Virus record (IMG/VR): IMGVR_UViG_3300009419_000014
Location: 1 to 64,000 of that record
Length of the DNA stretch: 64,000 nucleotides
Reading direction: 5' to 3' (one strand)
Source of the DNA: a virus
The position numbers and the translations under genes were made by a program. Every line of letters begins with the position of its first letter. The stretch's first letter is position 1. Shown here piece by piece: positions 7,017 through 13,880 of the stretch. The notes under the pieces were generated by a model. The model was not told the DNA's origin, did no database searches, and was given only the letters and a program-made list of their open reading frames with translations.

Positions 7017-8594
7017 CTAACCCAAATAGGAGCCAATACGATAAGACACTTCTTCCTCCTGAATTTCCCAAATATCGGTATCACCATTCTTGTTCATCTG
7101 TACCTCATCAGACGGCAACCATACTTGCATCAACCCTAACTGAGAAATGGTGTCAATAAAGTCATCATGAGCTGATTTAAATCCAGAAGGTGAAGCTAAT
7201 TCAAGTTCTGTCATTGCTTCTACCATTGTTGGATCATTTTTCATTTCAGCAGGAAAGAAAAATAATTTCTGTTTAAACCACGGCACAACTACGTTAAATC
7301 GTTCCATTTTATTCGTTGTTGGTTTAATACCCGGATTACTATTGTTATTTCCTGAAGCCAATGTAAAAAAGATATTCCGTGTTACCATTTCTTTTTGGAT
7401 CCAAGGAATAAAACCACCTTGTTGTCCTGATACTTCAACACCAACGCCCATAGGCTTATATTTTTGAGCCAATGAAAAAAGATCATCTAAGTTCTTGTCC
7501 ATAAGCTGTCTTTTAGCAATACCGTCTATCCAAAAGAATCTACCACTACTATTAACAGCCCAAACAGAAATAACACTTAAGTCTGCTGCTTCTTTCTCTG
7601 AAGTTGCAAAGTCAGTAGTTATATAATAGTTAAACACACCTTTGTTAGCCATAAGTGCTACTTTAGAGTACCACTGTATATCTGCATCTAATATTAATCT
7701 ATCTTCATCACTCATGATTCGTAGCATCAACTCTTGGTTAAATGTATCCACCTTACCTGACTTTACAGCTTTAGTGTACTGCTTTAACACGTAATCGTAA
7801 TCAAAGCGATCAGGCCAAGAACCTTTAAAGTCTTTTCTATCACATGGAAACTTCTCACACACAGGATATACGTTAACAGCCCACGCTCCTGACTCAACAG
7901 CCTTATATAAAGGGTCACGCATATTAAACGGCGTACCAGACCAGATAATCTTACGTTTAGTTGGGTGTAATGCATAGTCAACAGCTTTATATACAGTATC
8001 TTCAATACTAGATATTACTGTTGCACTTCGTGCATCCTCATCCGATACTAAGTCATCAAGTACTGCTAACTGTGGACGTTTACCCATTGATTTGGAACCC
8101 CGTACCCCAGTCTTAGCACCATACCCTTTAACTACAAATCTTTTACCCTCTGCATTAGTAAACTGCCACTCAATGTCAGTAAACTTAGCTTCTGGCACCA
8201 TCTGTTGCAAGAATTTAGAGTTTTCCCAACGAAACTCCAAGTTCTTACGCATATTCTTCACACCGTTATCAATACTGTCAGAAACATAAATAGCAAAGTC
8301 AACAGTACCAAAATTAGGTAGCTCTCCAAAGCAAGCCAGATAAAGGAACATATATTCACCGAATACAGTCGTTTTAGCAGCCCCACGGTGAATCATATTC
8401 AGAATAGCACTCTCACCTGTACCAATCTGATCCAACATTCTAAGATGTAGCACAGGTGTTTTGTTCTCTTCTCCAGCCCCACCATTAACTAACTTAATAA
8501 ACGTTACAAAGTGTAGTGCAAACTCAGTAGGTACATAATTAGGATCAATTGAGTAATCTGTAGCATTTAAGTAATCTATTACCTTCTTACTCAT
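7017..8594 (-). CDS. terL: Terminase large subunit
   Basis: The 525-residue protein has the DNA-packaging ATPase signature: Walker A-like HRGAAKTT at residues 69-76 and Walker B LAVLDD around 176-181 (acidic Asp180/Asp181), followed by DEDARS. The C-terminal half is the RNase H-like nuclease, with YITTDFATSEKEAADLS as first acidic motif and HDDFIDTISQLGL near the end. It cuts concatemers and pumps DNA into the prohead. The start overlaps the upstream gene stop by 4 bases (ATGA), linking translation of the two packaging genes. It corresponds to N4 gp68. Confidence 0.95.
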   Translation of the reverse strand: MSKKVIDYLNATDYSIDPNYVPTEFALHFVTFIKLVNGGAGEENKTPVLHLRMLDQIGTGESAILNMIHRGAAKTTVFGEYMFLYLACFGELPNFGTVDFAIYVSDSIDNGVKNMRKNLEFRWENSKFLQQMVPEAKFTDIEWQFTNAEGKRFVVKGYGAKTGVRGSKSMGKRPQLAVLDDLVSDEDARSATVISSIEDTVYKAVDYALHPTKRKIIWSGTPFNMRDPLYKAVESGAWAVNVYPVCEKFPCDRKDFKGSWPDRFDYDYVLKQYTKAVKSGKVDTFNQELMLRIMSDEDRLILDADIQWYSKVALMANKGVFNYYITTDFATSEKEAADLSVISVWAVNSSGRFFWIDGIAKRQLMDKNLDDLFSLAQKYKPMGVGVEVSGQQGGFIPWIQKEMVTRNIFFTLASGNNNSNPGIKPTTNKMERFNVVVPWFKQKLFFFPAEMKNDPTMVEAMTELELASPSGFKSAHDDFIDTISQLGLMQVWLPSDEVQMNKNGDTDIWEIQEEEVSYRIGSYLG

Positions 8595-9303
8595 TCTACT
8601 TCCTCACAAGATCCATTAATAATCTTTTCCTGTGCAATATCATGAGCAGTCTGAGAACCAGACATAATACTAGTACGTTGTGCTGCAACTAACTCTTGAA
8701 TAGTCTTATTCAACTCACTGATCACACCACCAGTATTATTGCCAATATCAATCTCCATCTTAACTGTTTCAGGTCTTTTAAGATGAGTTAATAAACTATT
8801 AGCTGCATCAGACTTAACTTTGTCACTAGCACTGTTAAGCATCAAGTCTACTTGAACATTAATAGCTTGTTGGAAATGATGAGCATTAAGAACATGAGTA
8901 GGAATTAAAGTTTGTTCCCAGATTCTATTTACTAACTCATTACTATTATAGTTAGCAACATAAGAACTTATCTGTTTAGGTGACTTATCCATATCAAGTA
9001 AACGTTGATACCGATCAGGAAACACTTTAGCGTAAGATTCTGTATTATTAAAACCAATAAGCTTAAAACTAACATAATGTACAGCATTAATGTAATCAGT
9101 AATCTTATACTTACCAGTACTTAATATTTTGACATAATTAAGCATATTATCTTTAAAGTGATCCATCATATCTGGATCATGAATAATATCATTGATATTA
9201 TCTAATACTTGTTGACTTACACCTTGAACTAAGTGTTTAGGTAAAGCATCACGTAGTTCATCAGCTGTCATTAACTCTATATGGGTAGATACACTAGTAT
9301 TCA
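8591..9303 (-). CDS. Terminase-partner protein (N4 gp69-like position)
   Basis: This 237-residue, mostly helical protein is the first gene of the leftward late operon and sits immediately before terL with a 4-base overlap. ATG 9303 follows AGGAG; an upstream in-frame TTG at 9310 is less likely. No motif is recognised. The central segment has several polar helices and the C-terminus a possible coiled coil (NKTIQELVAAQRT). By position it is the candidate small terminase subunit or another packaging factor. Confidence 0.7.
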
Positions 9304-9321
9304 TATACAACTCCTGTTTAT

Positions 9322-9337
9322 TTATAGGGAGGATAGA
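9322..9337 (+). repeat. 16-base direct repeat TATAGGGAGGATAGAT, copy 1
   Basis: Identical to the copy at 9495-9510 and in the same orientation, 173 bases apart. The TATAGGGAG core resembles the initiation end of T7-family promoters, so it may be read by the phage RNAP1/RNAP2 enzyme. A repeat marking a terminal-repeat boundary is the other possibility. Confidence 0.6.
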
Positions 9338-9362
9338 TGAACCTTAGTCTTAATGCAACATT

Positions 9363-9428
9363 AAGGTTTCACCTCTCCCGTCTTTTATGCTCCGCTATGC
9401 TTCGCATAAGACTTCGAGGTGAAACCTT
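9363..9428. repeat. Long inverted repeat (extended hairpin)
   Basis: A 13-base arm AAGGTTTCACCTC (9363-9375) is exactly complementary to GAGGTGAAACCTT (9416-9428). Inside, GTCTTTTATGC can pair with GCATAAGAC, and the tip is a TATGC-TTC-GCATA hairpin (9396-9408). On the + strand it ends in CCTTTTGATT. It may stop transcription leaking from either side, act at the genome end, or, through its tip, serve as a vRNAP promoter. Confidence 0.65.
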
Positions 9429-9494
9429 TTGATTATTAGGTATTAAGTATTACAAGATAGAGGGAATTAAAATTAATAATAGGTAAAGTGAACA

Positions 9495-9510
9495 TATAGG
9501 GAGGATAGAT
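9495..9510 (+). repeat. 16-base direct repeat TATAGGGAGGATAGAT, copy 2
   Basis: Exact second copy of the element at 9322-9337. It is preceded by GTAAAGTGAACA. As with copy 1, it is either a middle-promoter core or an end-associated repeat. Confidence 0.6.
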
Positions 9511-9801
9511 ATTTTTAATATTTTAAGTCGGGTTTTTATGAAAAATGTTATATTAGTACAAAGGTATTACTTACCATTCTAACAACCAAAAGCGGAATAT
9601 CCCCCCCGGTCAATTACTGGAATTGAGATTTCTCAACACCCACCCCACCTCATACCTATCCTATCCCTCACCATCCTCACTGTATCAAGCTGTGCTGCAT
9701 CATCTACCCTTCTCCCTTGTCATGGTACTGCTCTCACCTCACCATTGCTCTATGGCTCTCCTATGCTCTCATAGCTCTATGTACCCTATGGACATGGTAT
9801 A

Positions 9802-9812
9802 CGCCTTCGGCG
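9802..9812 (+). promoter_or_regulatory. Candidate vRNAP early promoter hairpin (loop TTC)
   Basis: CGCC-TTC-GGCG forms a 4-bp stem with a 3-base loop, 54 bases before the first early gene (9866). N4 vRNAP recognises template-strand hairpins with a 3-base purine loop; the complementary coding strand would look like this. The stem is shorter than the 5-7 bp known for N4. Confidence 0.5.
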
Positions 9813-9865
9813 GTGTGATGGATATACGACGGTATGTCTATAACTCAATCTAATTAGGAAATCCT

Positions 9866-10093
9866 ATGAATATCTTTAAAGCTGTTGGTACTGTAATCAA
9901 TGCTGTTGTGTCTGTAACTGTTCGTACTCTCAAATCAGTAGAGAACGTTGTAGAAGTTGTAGAGATGACAACTGAATCATTGGTTGTAGAAACTAAACTG
10001 GAACAAGAGGAAACTCTTGCTACAGGTAAAGCTCGTTTAGCTGCTTTACAGAAGAAATTAGCTAAGGAAGCTGAAGAAGCTGATAAAGAGTAA
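9866..10093 (+). CDS. Small early helical protein, 75 aa
   Basis: First rightward gene after the control region; ATG at 9866 follows AGGAAATCCT. The N-terminal third is hydrophobic and amphipathic (IFKAVGTVINAVVSVTV), the rest a highly charged coiled coil (LEQEETLATGKARLAALQKK, then LAKEAEEADKE). It might lie on a membrane or bind a host protein. No family recognised. A hairpin follows 5 bases after the stop. Confidence 0.7.
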   Translation: MNIFKAVGTVINAVVSVTVRTLKSVENVVEVVEMTTESLVVETKLEQEETLATGKARLAALQKKLAKEAEEADKE

Positions 10094-10098
10094 TTACC

Positions 10099-10130
10099 AA
10101 GGGTATTAGAGTAATCTAGTACCCTTTAAT
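10099..10130 (+). terminator. Hairpin terminator after first early gene
   Basis: AAGGGTA (10099-10105) pairs with TACCCTT (10120-10126), and the inner TAGA/TCTA extends the helix around a GTAA loop. It is followed only by TTAATAAT, so termination may be partial. Confidence 0.6.
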
Positions 10131-10150
10131 AATCACTCTAAGGAATAGTA

Positions 10151-10240
10151 ATGGAACCATTAATAGCTGCTATATCAGAGGTAATCTTTACAGTAGTAAT
10201 ACTAGCTGTAGGTTATTTATTAGTAGGTAAAGAGTCTTAA
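10151..10240 (+). CDS. 29-residue single-helix membrane peptide
   Basis: ATG at 10151 is preceded by AAGGAAT and opens a 29-codon frame. The product is one hydrophobic helix (about residues 4-25, EVIFTVVILAVGYLLVG) ending Lys-Glu-Ser. A strong terminator overlaps the stop codon, which supports a real short gene. Possible roles are interference with a host membrane protein or superinfection block, but there is no direct evidence. Confidence 0.6.
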   Translation: MEPLIAAISEVIFTVVILAVGYLLVGKES

Positions 10241-10256
10241 TTGACTCTTTATTTAT
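10229..10256 (+). terminator. Rho-independent terminator
   Basis: AAAGAGTC (10229-10236) and GACTCTTT (10243-10250) form a perfect 8-bp stem with loop TTAATT, followed by ATTTATTTAT. It overlaps the stop codon of the 29-codon gene. Confidence 0.8.
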
Positions 10257-10705
10257 TTATACACATAAGAGCAATACACACAATACACAAGAGAACTAAG
10301 ATAGATAGATAAGTAAGATTATACTTATTCTTATTTATATATATATAGTTATTTATATATCTATATTCCCTGTTCTCTTAAGAACGGAGTGTATATATAG
10401 ATATTAGTATTGTCAAGTAAATTTATTAATATTTATCTAGAGTTAATATCAACTAGTTAGTGAGTAATAGTGCATATACGTAAGAGATATGAGTATTTCC
10501 TAGTGAAAGTACTAATCTAACCTGCTTTTAGTTGATTAAGTGTTGTTTACCTCTAATCTAACCTGTATTTCATCATTTCTATCTCTATCTCTCTCATTTT
10601 CCCTTAATCAATTCCACACCTTATCTATCCCCTTAACCTACCCTTTATCCTCAATACACCGTTAACATATTGCTAATATCAACACATTCTAATGTTTGAG
10701 TATAT
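10257..10705. other. AT-rich non-coding stretch, possible genome end or origin region
   Basis: About 450 bases have no usable frame on either strand. There are TA-alternating runs (10335-10400), a 13-base direct repeat CTAATCTAACCTG at 10512-10524 and 10553-10565, and a pyrimidine-rich tract (10575-10660). Together with the 9304-9865 gap this is the most likely site of the terminal repeats; an AT-rich origin is the alternative. Confidence 0.45.
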
Positions 10706-10720
10706 TGCTCCTTCGGAGCA
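10706..10720 (+). promoter_or_regulatory. Candidate vRNAP early promoter hairpin (loop TTC)
   Basis: TGCTCC-TTC-GGAGCA is a perfect 6-bp stem with a 3-base loop, the size range of N4 early promoter hairpins. It lies 94 bases before the gene at 10814 and in the same orientation. Confidence 0.7.
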
Positions 10721-10755
10721 TTAATGGATTATTAATCAATAATTATCACCATGAC

Positions 10756-10766
10756 CGCCTACGGCG
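10756..10766 (+). promoter_or_regulatory. Candidate vRNAP early promoter hairpin (loop TAC)
   Basis: CGCC-TAC-GGCG, a 4-bp stem with a 3-base loop, sits 47 bases before the gene at 10814 and 36 bases after the preceding hairpin. The two may be tandem promoters. Confidence 0.55.
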
Positions 10767-10813
10767 TTCTAATGGTGAATGTAATTACTTAACTGTTCTT
10801 GGGAGAACATACA

Positions 10814-11065
10814 ATGAACAAAGGCGATAAAGTTAGAGTTATTCTTTTGAATGACGGTAATTATAGCAACTTAGGGAATGTTAAGTTCCCTACTGAACCC
10901 ATCGATGGTATTTACTTCGATGAAAGTGTAATAGATATACATGGTAGTGTATTGCGTTCATTACCTTTTAGTAATTGGTTTAATTCCCTTGACTCAGATT
11001 ATTTAGGTACTGGTTTTGGGTTTTACATTGGTAAAGAAGCAATTATCGTTAACTCTGAGGAATAA
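10814..11065 (+). CDS. Hypothetical early protein, 83 aa
   Basis: ATG 10814 is placed 8 bases after a GGGAG ribosome site, better than an in-frame codon upstream. The small protein opens with MNKGDKVRVILLNDG, an SH3-like beta start seen in many small phage proteins, and is otherwise soluble without known motifs. It heads the operon that contains the five tandem paralogues, 3 bases before the next start. Confidence 0.7.
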   Translation: MNKGDKVRVILLNDGNYSNLGNVKFPTEPIDGIYFDESVIDIHGSVLRSLPFSNWFNSLDSDYLGTGFGFYIGKEAIIVNSEE

Positions 11066-11068
11066 ATC

Positions 11069-11524
11069 ATGAAATTACCTACTATCACTTCATTCTTACC
11101 TAATTCAATTGGTGAATTAGATAAATGCATAAGTGCAGATGCTGTAGCAGCTATTCGTTATGCTTTAGACCAAACAAACTGTCAGTATATTGCTGGTGAA
11201 TTATATATTGCCAATGAAATGGGTAATAAATATGGTATTTGTGGTGTATTTGCTCATCACATAGATAAGTATCTTGAGTGTTTTGATGATCGAGTTGACT
11301 TACGTAAGAAGTATGTGTGTAACCGTATTCATCGTATATTCGATGAAATGGTTGCTACATGGCCTAACTGTTACACCAATCATTTTACTGGTGTTGAAGA
11401 CACCACATTTCCTGTAGGTGGCTCTACTGAGTACTTTGATGAACGCAATAACAATACATTATGGATTAACCCTAAGCGTATTGAGTTACTTAACTACTTA
11501 ATTGAGGTAGCTAACAATGAATAG
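11069..11524 (+). CDS. GIC/FPVGG-family small phage protein, paralogue A
   Basis: 151 residues. It shares with the next genes an order of short motifs: YGICGV (GIC motif), TWPNC, FPVGGSTEYF, then LWINPKRIELLNYLI and an acidic tail. This is the longest member, with an extra N-terminal part (about 1-50). I recall similar sequences annotated as hypothetical in many phages, but no function. It overlaps the next gene by 8 bases. An operon of five relatives in a row suggests either dosage or different host targets. Confidence 0.75.
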   Translation: MKLPTITSFLPNSIGELDKCISADAVAAIRYALDQTNCQYIAGELYIANEMGNKYGICGVFAHHIDKYLECFDDRVDLRKKYVCNRIHRIFDEMVATWPNCYTNHFTGVEDTTFPVGGSTEYFDERNNNTLWINPKRIELLNYLIEVANNE

Positions 11525-11828
11525 TGTCAATAAACGTATCTTATTGGATACATTACGTCATATTCGTGATGTTGGTGCTCCAATAAGAACTGATGGTATT
11601 TGTTACAATGTAAGTCGATTAACAAGACCTTTAATGAAAGTAAACTATCAACTACTTAAAGCTTTAGATTGTTTAATGCGTAAATGGCCTAACAAACACC
11701 CATCTGTATATTATCCTATAGGTGGTGTTGATGAATACAATTATGAATTAATAAACGATACGATATGGCGTAATCCACGCCGTATCGAGTTACTTAACTG
11801 GTTAATAACTCAACTGGAGAACGAATAA
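11517..11828 (+). CDS. GIC/FPVGG-family small phage protein, paralogue B
   Basis: 103 residues with the family pattern: DGICYNV, RKWPNK, YPIGGVDEYN and WRNPRRIELLNWLI, ending LENE. Most similar to paralogue C (same length, same LENE end), so B and C look like the most recent duplication. Overlaps A by 8 bases and touches C by 1. Confidence 0.75.
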   Translation: MNSVNKRILLDTLRHIRDVGAPIRTDGICYNVSRLTRPLMKVNYQLLKALDCLMRKWPNKHPSVYYPIGGVDEYNYELINDTIWRNPRRIELLNWLITQLENE

Positions 11829-12139
11829 TGTATAACATAGCTAAACGTAATTTGTTAACTGCTCTTATGAGCATTCGTGATAATGGTGCTGTTGTTCGTG
11901 ATGAGGGTATCTGCCACAACATTAAACTTTTATTACTAGGAGCTAACCGCAAATACCTCCTACATTCAATGGATTATTTACATCAGTTAATGATGGAATG
12001 GCCTAAGAAGTTTTCTTGGTTATTTCCTGTTGGTGGTATTATTGAATACGATAAAGATAATTTTAACAACACTATGTGGACTAATCCTAAACGTATTGAG
12101 TTGTTAAACTGGTTAATCATGAGGTTAGAAAATGAATAA
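11828..12139 (+). CDS. GIC/FPVGG-family small phage protein, paralogue C
   Basis: 103 residues: EGICHNI, MEWPKK, FPVGGIIEYD, WTNPKRIELLNWLI, LENE end. The N-terminal helix (KRNLLTALMSIRDNGA) aligns with that of B (KRILLDTLRHIRDVGA). Translation is coupled by a 1-base contact with B and an 8-base overlap with D. Confidence 0.75.
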   Translation: MYNIAKRNLLTALMSIRDNGAVVRDEGICHNIKLLLLGANRKYLLHSMDYLHQLMMEWPKKFSWLFPVGGIIEYDKDNFNNTMWTNPKRIELLNWLIMRLENE

Positions 12140-12509
12140 GGAAGTCTTACAGCTGTTATTGACTATTCTGCTTGAGCTTAAAGCAGATGTGTTGAAGTTA
12201 CATAAAAATGAACCAACAAAGTATAACTTACTTAATGCTGCCGGTATCTGTAGATTTATTAGTTATTACTTAGACGATAACAATCACATTAATCCTGAAA
12301 TTAACTATTTATTTAAATCTATTTGTGGAATTTGGCCTAACTGTCGTCTTGATCTTGAAGGTAACAAAGACACTATTAATTGTGTTGTACCGTATGAACG
12401 TTATTACGATGAGTTCATGAATAAGACTCAGTGGACTAACCTTCGTAGGTTAGAGCTGCTGGAGTTCTCAATTAAATACTTGGAGGATAAGTTAAATGAA
12501 CCTAATTAA
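12132..12509 (+). CDS. GIC/FPVGG-family small phage protein, paralogue D (divergent)
   Basis: 125 residues and the most divergent of the five. It keeps AGICRFI, IWPNC and WTNLRRLELLEF, but the FPVGG segment is changed to VVPYERYYDE. It overlaps its neighbours by 8 and 14 bases. Loss of the Gly-Gly element while the C-terminal RxELL helix stays suggests that the latter is the core of the fold. Confidence 0.7.
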   Translation: MNKEVLQLLLTILLELKADVLKLHKNEPTKYNLLNAAGICRFISYYLDDNNHINPEINYLFKSICGIWPNCRLDLEGNKDTINCVVPYERYYDEFMNKTQWTNLRRLELLEFSIKYLEDKLNEPN

Positions 12510-12924
12510 GAAGTTTGTACGTTGTGTAAAGTCTATCTATTGGACACGTAAGCTGGCTAAATCAGATAAAGGTCAGCTATGGTCTGACTTGGTGCGAATT
12601 AGACATAACATGATTGAGTATCGTTATACTGATAAACCAAAGTATAAAGGTGATTTCTATCCACAATTTGGTATATGTCTCAACTTAAGCACCTTAAGTA
12701 ATGGTAAGGTATTACGTAAGATATACGCTAATTGGCCCGATGTTCATCTAAATAGACATGGTAAGCCTGATCTGATGTTCCCTGTCGGTGGATACCCTGA
12801 GTACGATCAAGAGAAGAGTAACGGTAAGCTGTGGTATAACCAGAAGCGTTATATGCTGTTGCATTGGCTTATCGAAGAACTGAATAAACAATTAACCGAA
12901 GAATTGGAGAGCAAACTTGTCTAA
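12496..12924 (+). CDS. GIC/FPVGG-family small phage protein, paralogue E
   Basis: 142 residues: FGICLNL, NWPDV, FPVGGYPEYD, LWYNQKRYMLLHWLI. A basic N-terminal extension (about 1-25) is specific to this copy, and the C-terminal acidic helix is longer. It overlaps D by 14 bases and the next gene by 8. Confidence 0.75.
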   Translation: MNLIKKFVRCVKSIYWTRKLAKSDKGQLWSDLVRIRHNMIEYRYTDKPKYKGDFYPQFGICLNLSTLSNGKVLRKIYANWPDVHLNRHGKPDLMFPVGGYPEYDQEKSNGKLWYNQKRYMLLHWLIEELNKQLTEELESKLV

Positions 12925-13246
12925 ACCAAGCTTAGAAGACTTCAGTGGTCAACTGATTTATCGGTTGGGTATGTATGAGCATTTACTGATGACACAAGAT
13001 GTTATTGCCAATAACTTCGTTGAGCATATCAATGAATATAGTGGTAAAAACATGTTTGATACCGGTAATGATCTGCTGCACTTTGTGTCTCAGGAAATTA
13101 TGGGTATCTGTAAAGTAATGCTTCAGATGTACTCAAAAGAACAATTAGGTGATTTACACCAATTAATTCTTGACACACTGGCAGATATAAACAATAATTC
13201 ACTCAACAACGCAACAATCCATCAAACAGATGGTAAGGTACACTAA
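12917..13246 (+). CDS. Hypothetical early protein, 109 aa, TTG start
   Basis: The frame opens with TTG at 12917, 5-7 bases after GGAGAG; the next ATG lies 17 codons later. The protein is helical and mildly acidic, with no known motif. It overlaps paralogue E by 8 bases, so it belongs to the same operon but does not carry the GIC/FPVGG pattern. Confidence 0.65.
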   Translation: MSKPSLEDFSGQLIYRLGMYEHLLMTQDVIANNFVEHINEYSGKNMFDTGNDLLHFVSQEIMGICKVMLQMYSKEQLGDLHQLILDTLADINNNSLNNATIHQTDGKVH

Positions 13247-13247
13247 A

Positions 13248-13349
13248 ATGGATATCGATGACGTATATGAAACTACTGATGCAGAAGACTTCTCTGAACA
13301 GTATGATTTCTCATATCCTACCTATAGCGTAGGTGTCACACTTGATTAA
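13248..13349 (+). CDS. Acidic 33-residue peptide
   Basis: ATG 13248 follows TAAGG, just after the previous stop, and opens 33 codons rich in Asp and Glu (MDIDDVYETTDAEDF...). A terminator follows 12 bases after the stop, so the frame is the last in its operon. Its acidity would suit a DNA mimic or an inhibitor of a basic host protein, but this is only a guess. Confidence 0.55.
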   Translation: MDIDDVYETTDAEDFSEQYDFSYPTYSVGVTLD

Positions 13350-13360
13350 GTAGCATTACA

Positions 13361-13390
13361 CTAGCCGAGGTTATCTCGGTTGGTGTTTTT
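13361..13390 (+). terminator. Rho-independent terminator closing the paralogue operon
   Basis: CTAGCCGAG and CTCGGTTGG pair over 9 bp (two wobble pairs) around GTTAT, followed by TGTTTTT. It is immediately followed by a promoter-type hairpin. Confidence 0.75.
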
Positions 13391-13391
13391 G

Positions 13392-13402
13392 CGCCTTCGG
13401 CG
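13392..13402 (+). promoter_or_regulatory. Candidate vRNAP early promoter hairpin (loop TTC)
   Basis: CGCC-TTC-GGCG right after the terminator and 44 bases before ATG 13446. Terminator followed at once by promoter hairpin marks a unit boundary. Confidence 0.6.
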
Positions 13403-13445
13403 TATGTATGGCAATTGTGCCGTATATACTCTTGGAGAGTTAATC

Positions 13446-13751
13446 ATGTCTTTAGTCAAAGCCCCAAAAACCGCTTCAAAAACAACTCCTGCTACAACTC
13501 AGCCAAAAGCTGATGGTTGGTGTAATCTGAGCATCACCGATGCTGTTGGTAACGATCACCGCTTTAAGAAAGGTGTTGCGCTGTTCGATGAAGAACAAAT
13601 TCACCGTTCTATGCTGAATAAGCTTCGTGCTGCACAAGAAGCAGCGGCAGCAGCCGGTGAAGAGATCCCAACCACAATGACATTCGTTCTGAACGCAACA
13701 GTGTCACTGGCTAAGCCAGAAGAGGAAACATCAAAAGATATTCCTCTGTAA
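13446..13751 (+). CDS. Hypothetical early protein, 101 aa
   Basis: ATG 13446 follows TTGGAGAG. The N-terminal 22 residues are rich in Lys, Thr, Ala and Pro and probably disordered; the rest contains WCNLSITDAVGNDHRFKKG and an Ala-rich helix (residues 60-75), ending acidic. It stands alone between a promoter hairpin and a terminator, which suggests strong early expression. No family recognised. Confidence 0.75.
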   Translation: MSLVKAPKTASKTTPATTQPKADGWCNLSITDAVGNDHRFKKGVALFDEEQIHRSMLNKLRAAQEAAAAAGEEIPTTMTFVLNATVSLAKPEEETSKDIPL

Positions 13752-13759
13752 TCACAATT

Positions 13760-13787
13760 GGCTACCTTCGGGTAGCCTTTGTTTTTT
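13760..13787 (+). terminator. Rho-independent terminator
   Basis: GGCTACC (13760-13766), loop TTCG, GGTAGCC (13771-13777), then TTTGTTTTTT: a textbook terminator 9 bases after the stop of the 101-aa gene. Confidence 0.9.
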
Positions 13788-13834
13788 CCTGTTCATTTAC
13801 TCCGTAGACAGTTCCTTTTCATCGTAAACCCTGT

Positions 13835-13849
13835 TACTCCTTCGGAGTA
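13835..13849 (+). promoter_or_regulatory. Candidate vRNAP early promoter hairpin (loop TTC)
   Basis: TACTCC-TTC-GGAGTA, a perfect 6-bp stem with 3-base loop, 32 bases before the RNAP1 start. It would place the middle polymerase under control of the injected vRNAP, as in N4. Confidence 0.7.
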
Positions 13850-13880
13850 TGTAGGGTTTAACACCGTGGGAGAACGTATA

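Larger units (their letters stand above)
9304..9865. other. Divergent control region between late and early genes
   Basis: 562 bases without a convincing gene separate leftward late and rightward early transcription. It holds two exact copies of a 16-base TATAGGGAGGATAGAT element, a long inverted repeat (9363-9428), a C-run of seven at about 9601-9607, a 200-base pyrimidine-rich strand (about 9615-9795) and a promoter-type hairpin at 9802-9812. In N4-like genomes the physical ends with direct terminal repeats lie between the terminase end and the first early gene, so an end may be here. Confidence 0.55.

Noticed and set aside
9623-9853. 76-codon rightward frame in the control region
   Set aside because: It begins with TTG without ribosome site, runs through the pyrimidine-rich tract, has odd composition (Ser, Pro, Leu, His) and contains the promoter hairpin.
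13779-13880. Longer N-terminus for RNAP1
   Set aside because: It would begin inside the terminator T run and upstream of the promoter hairpin, and the GTG at 13881 has an ideal ribosome site.
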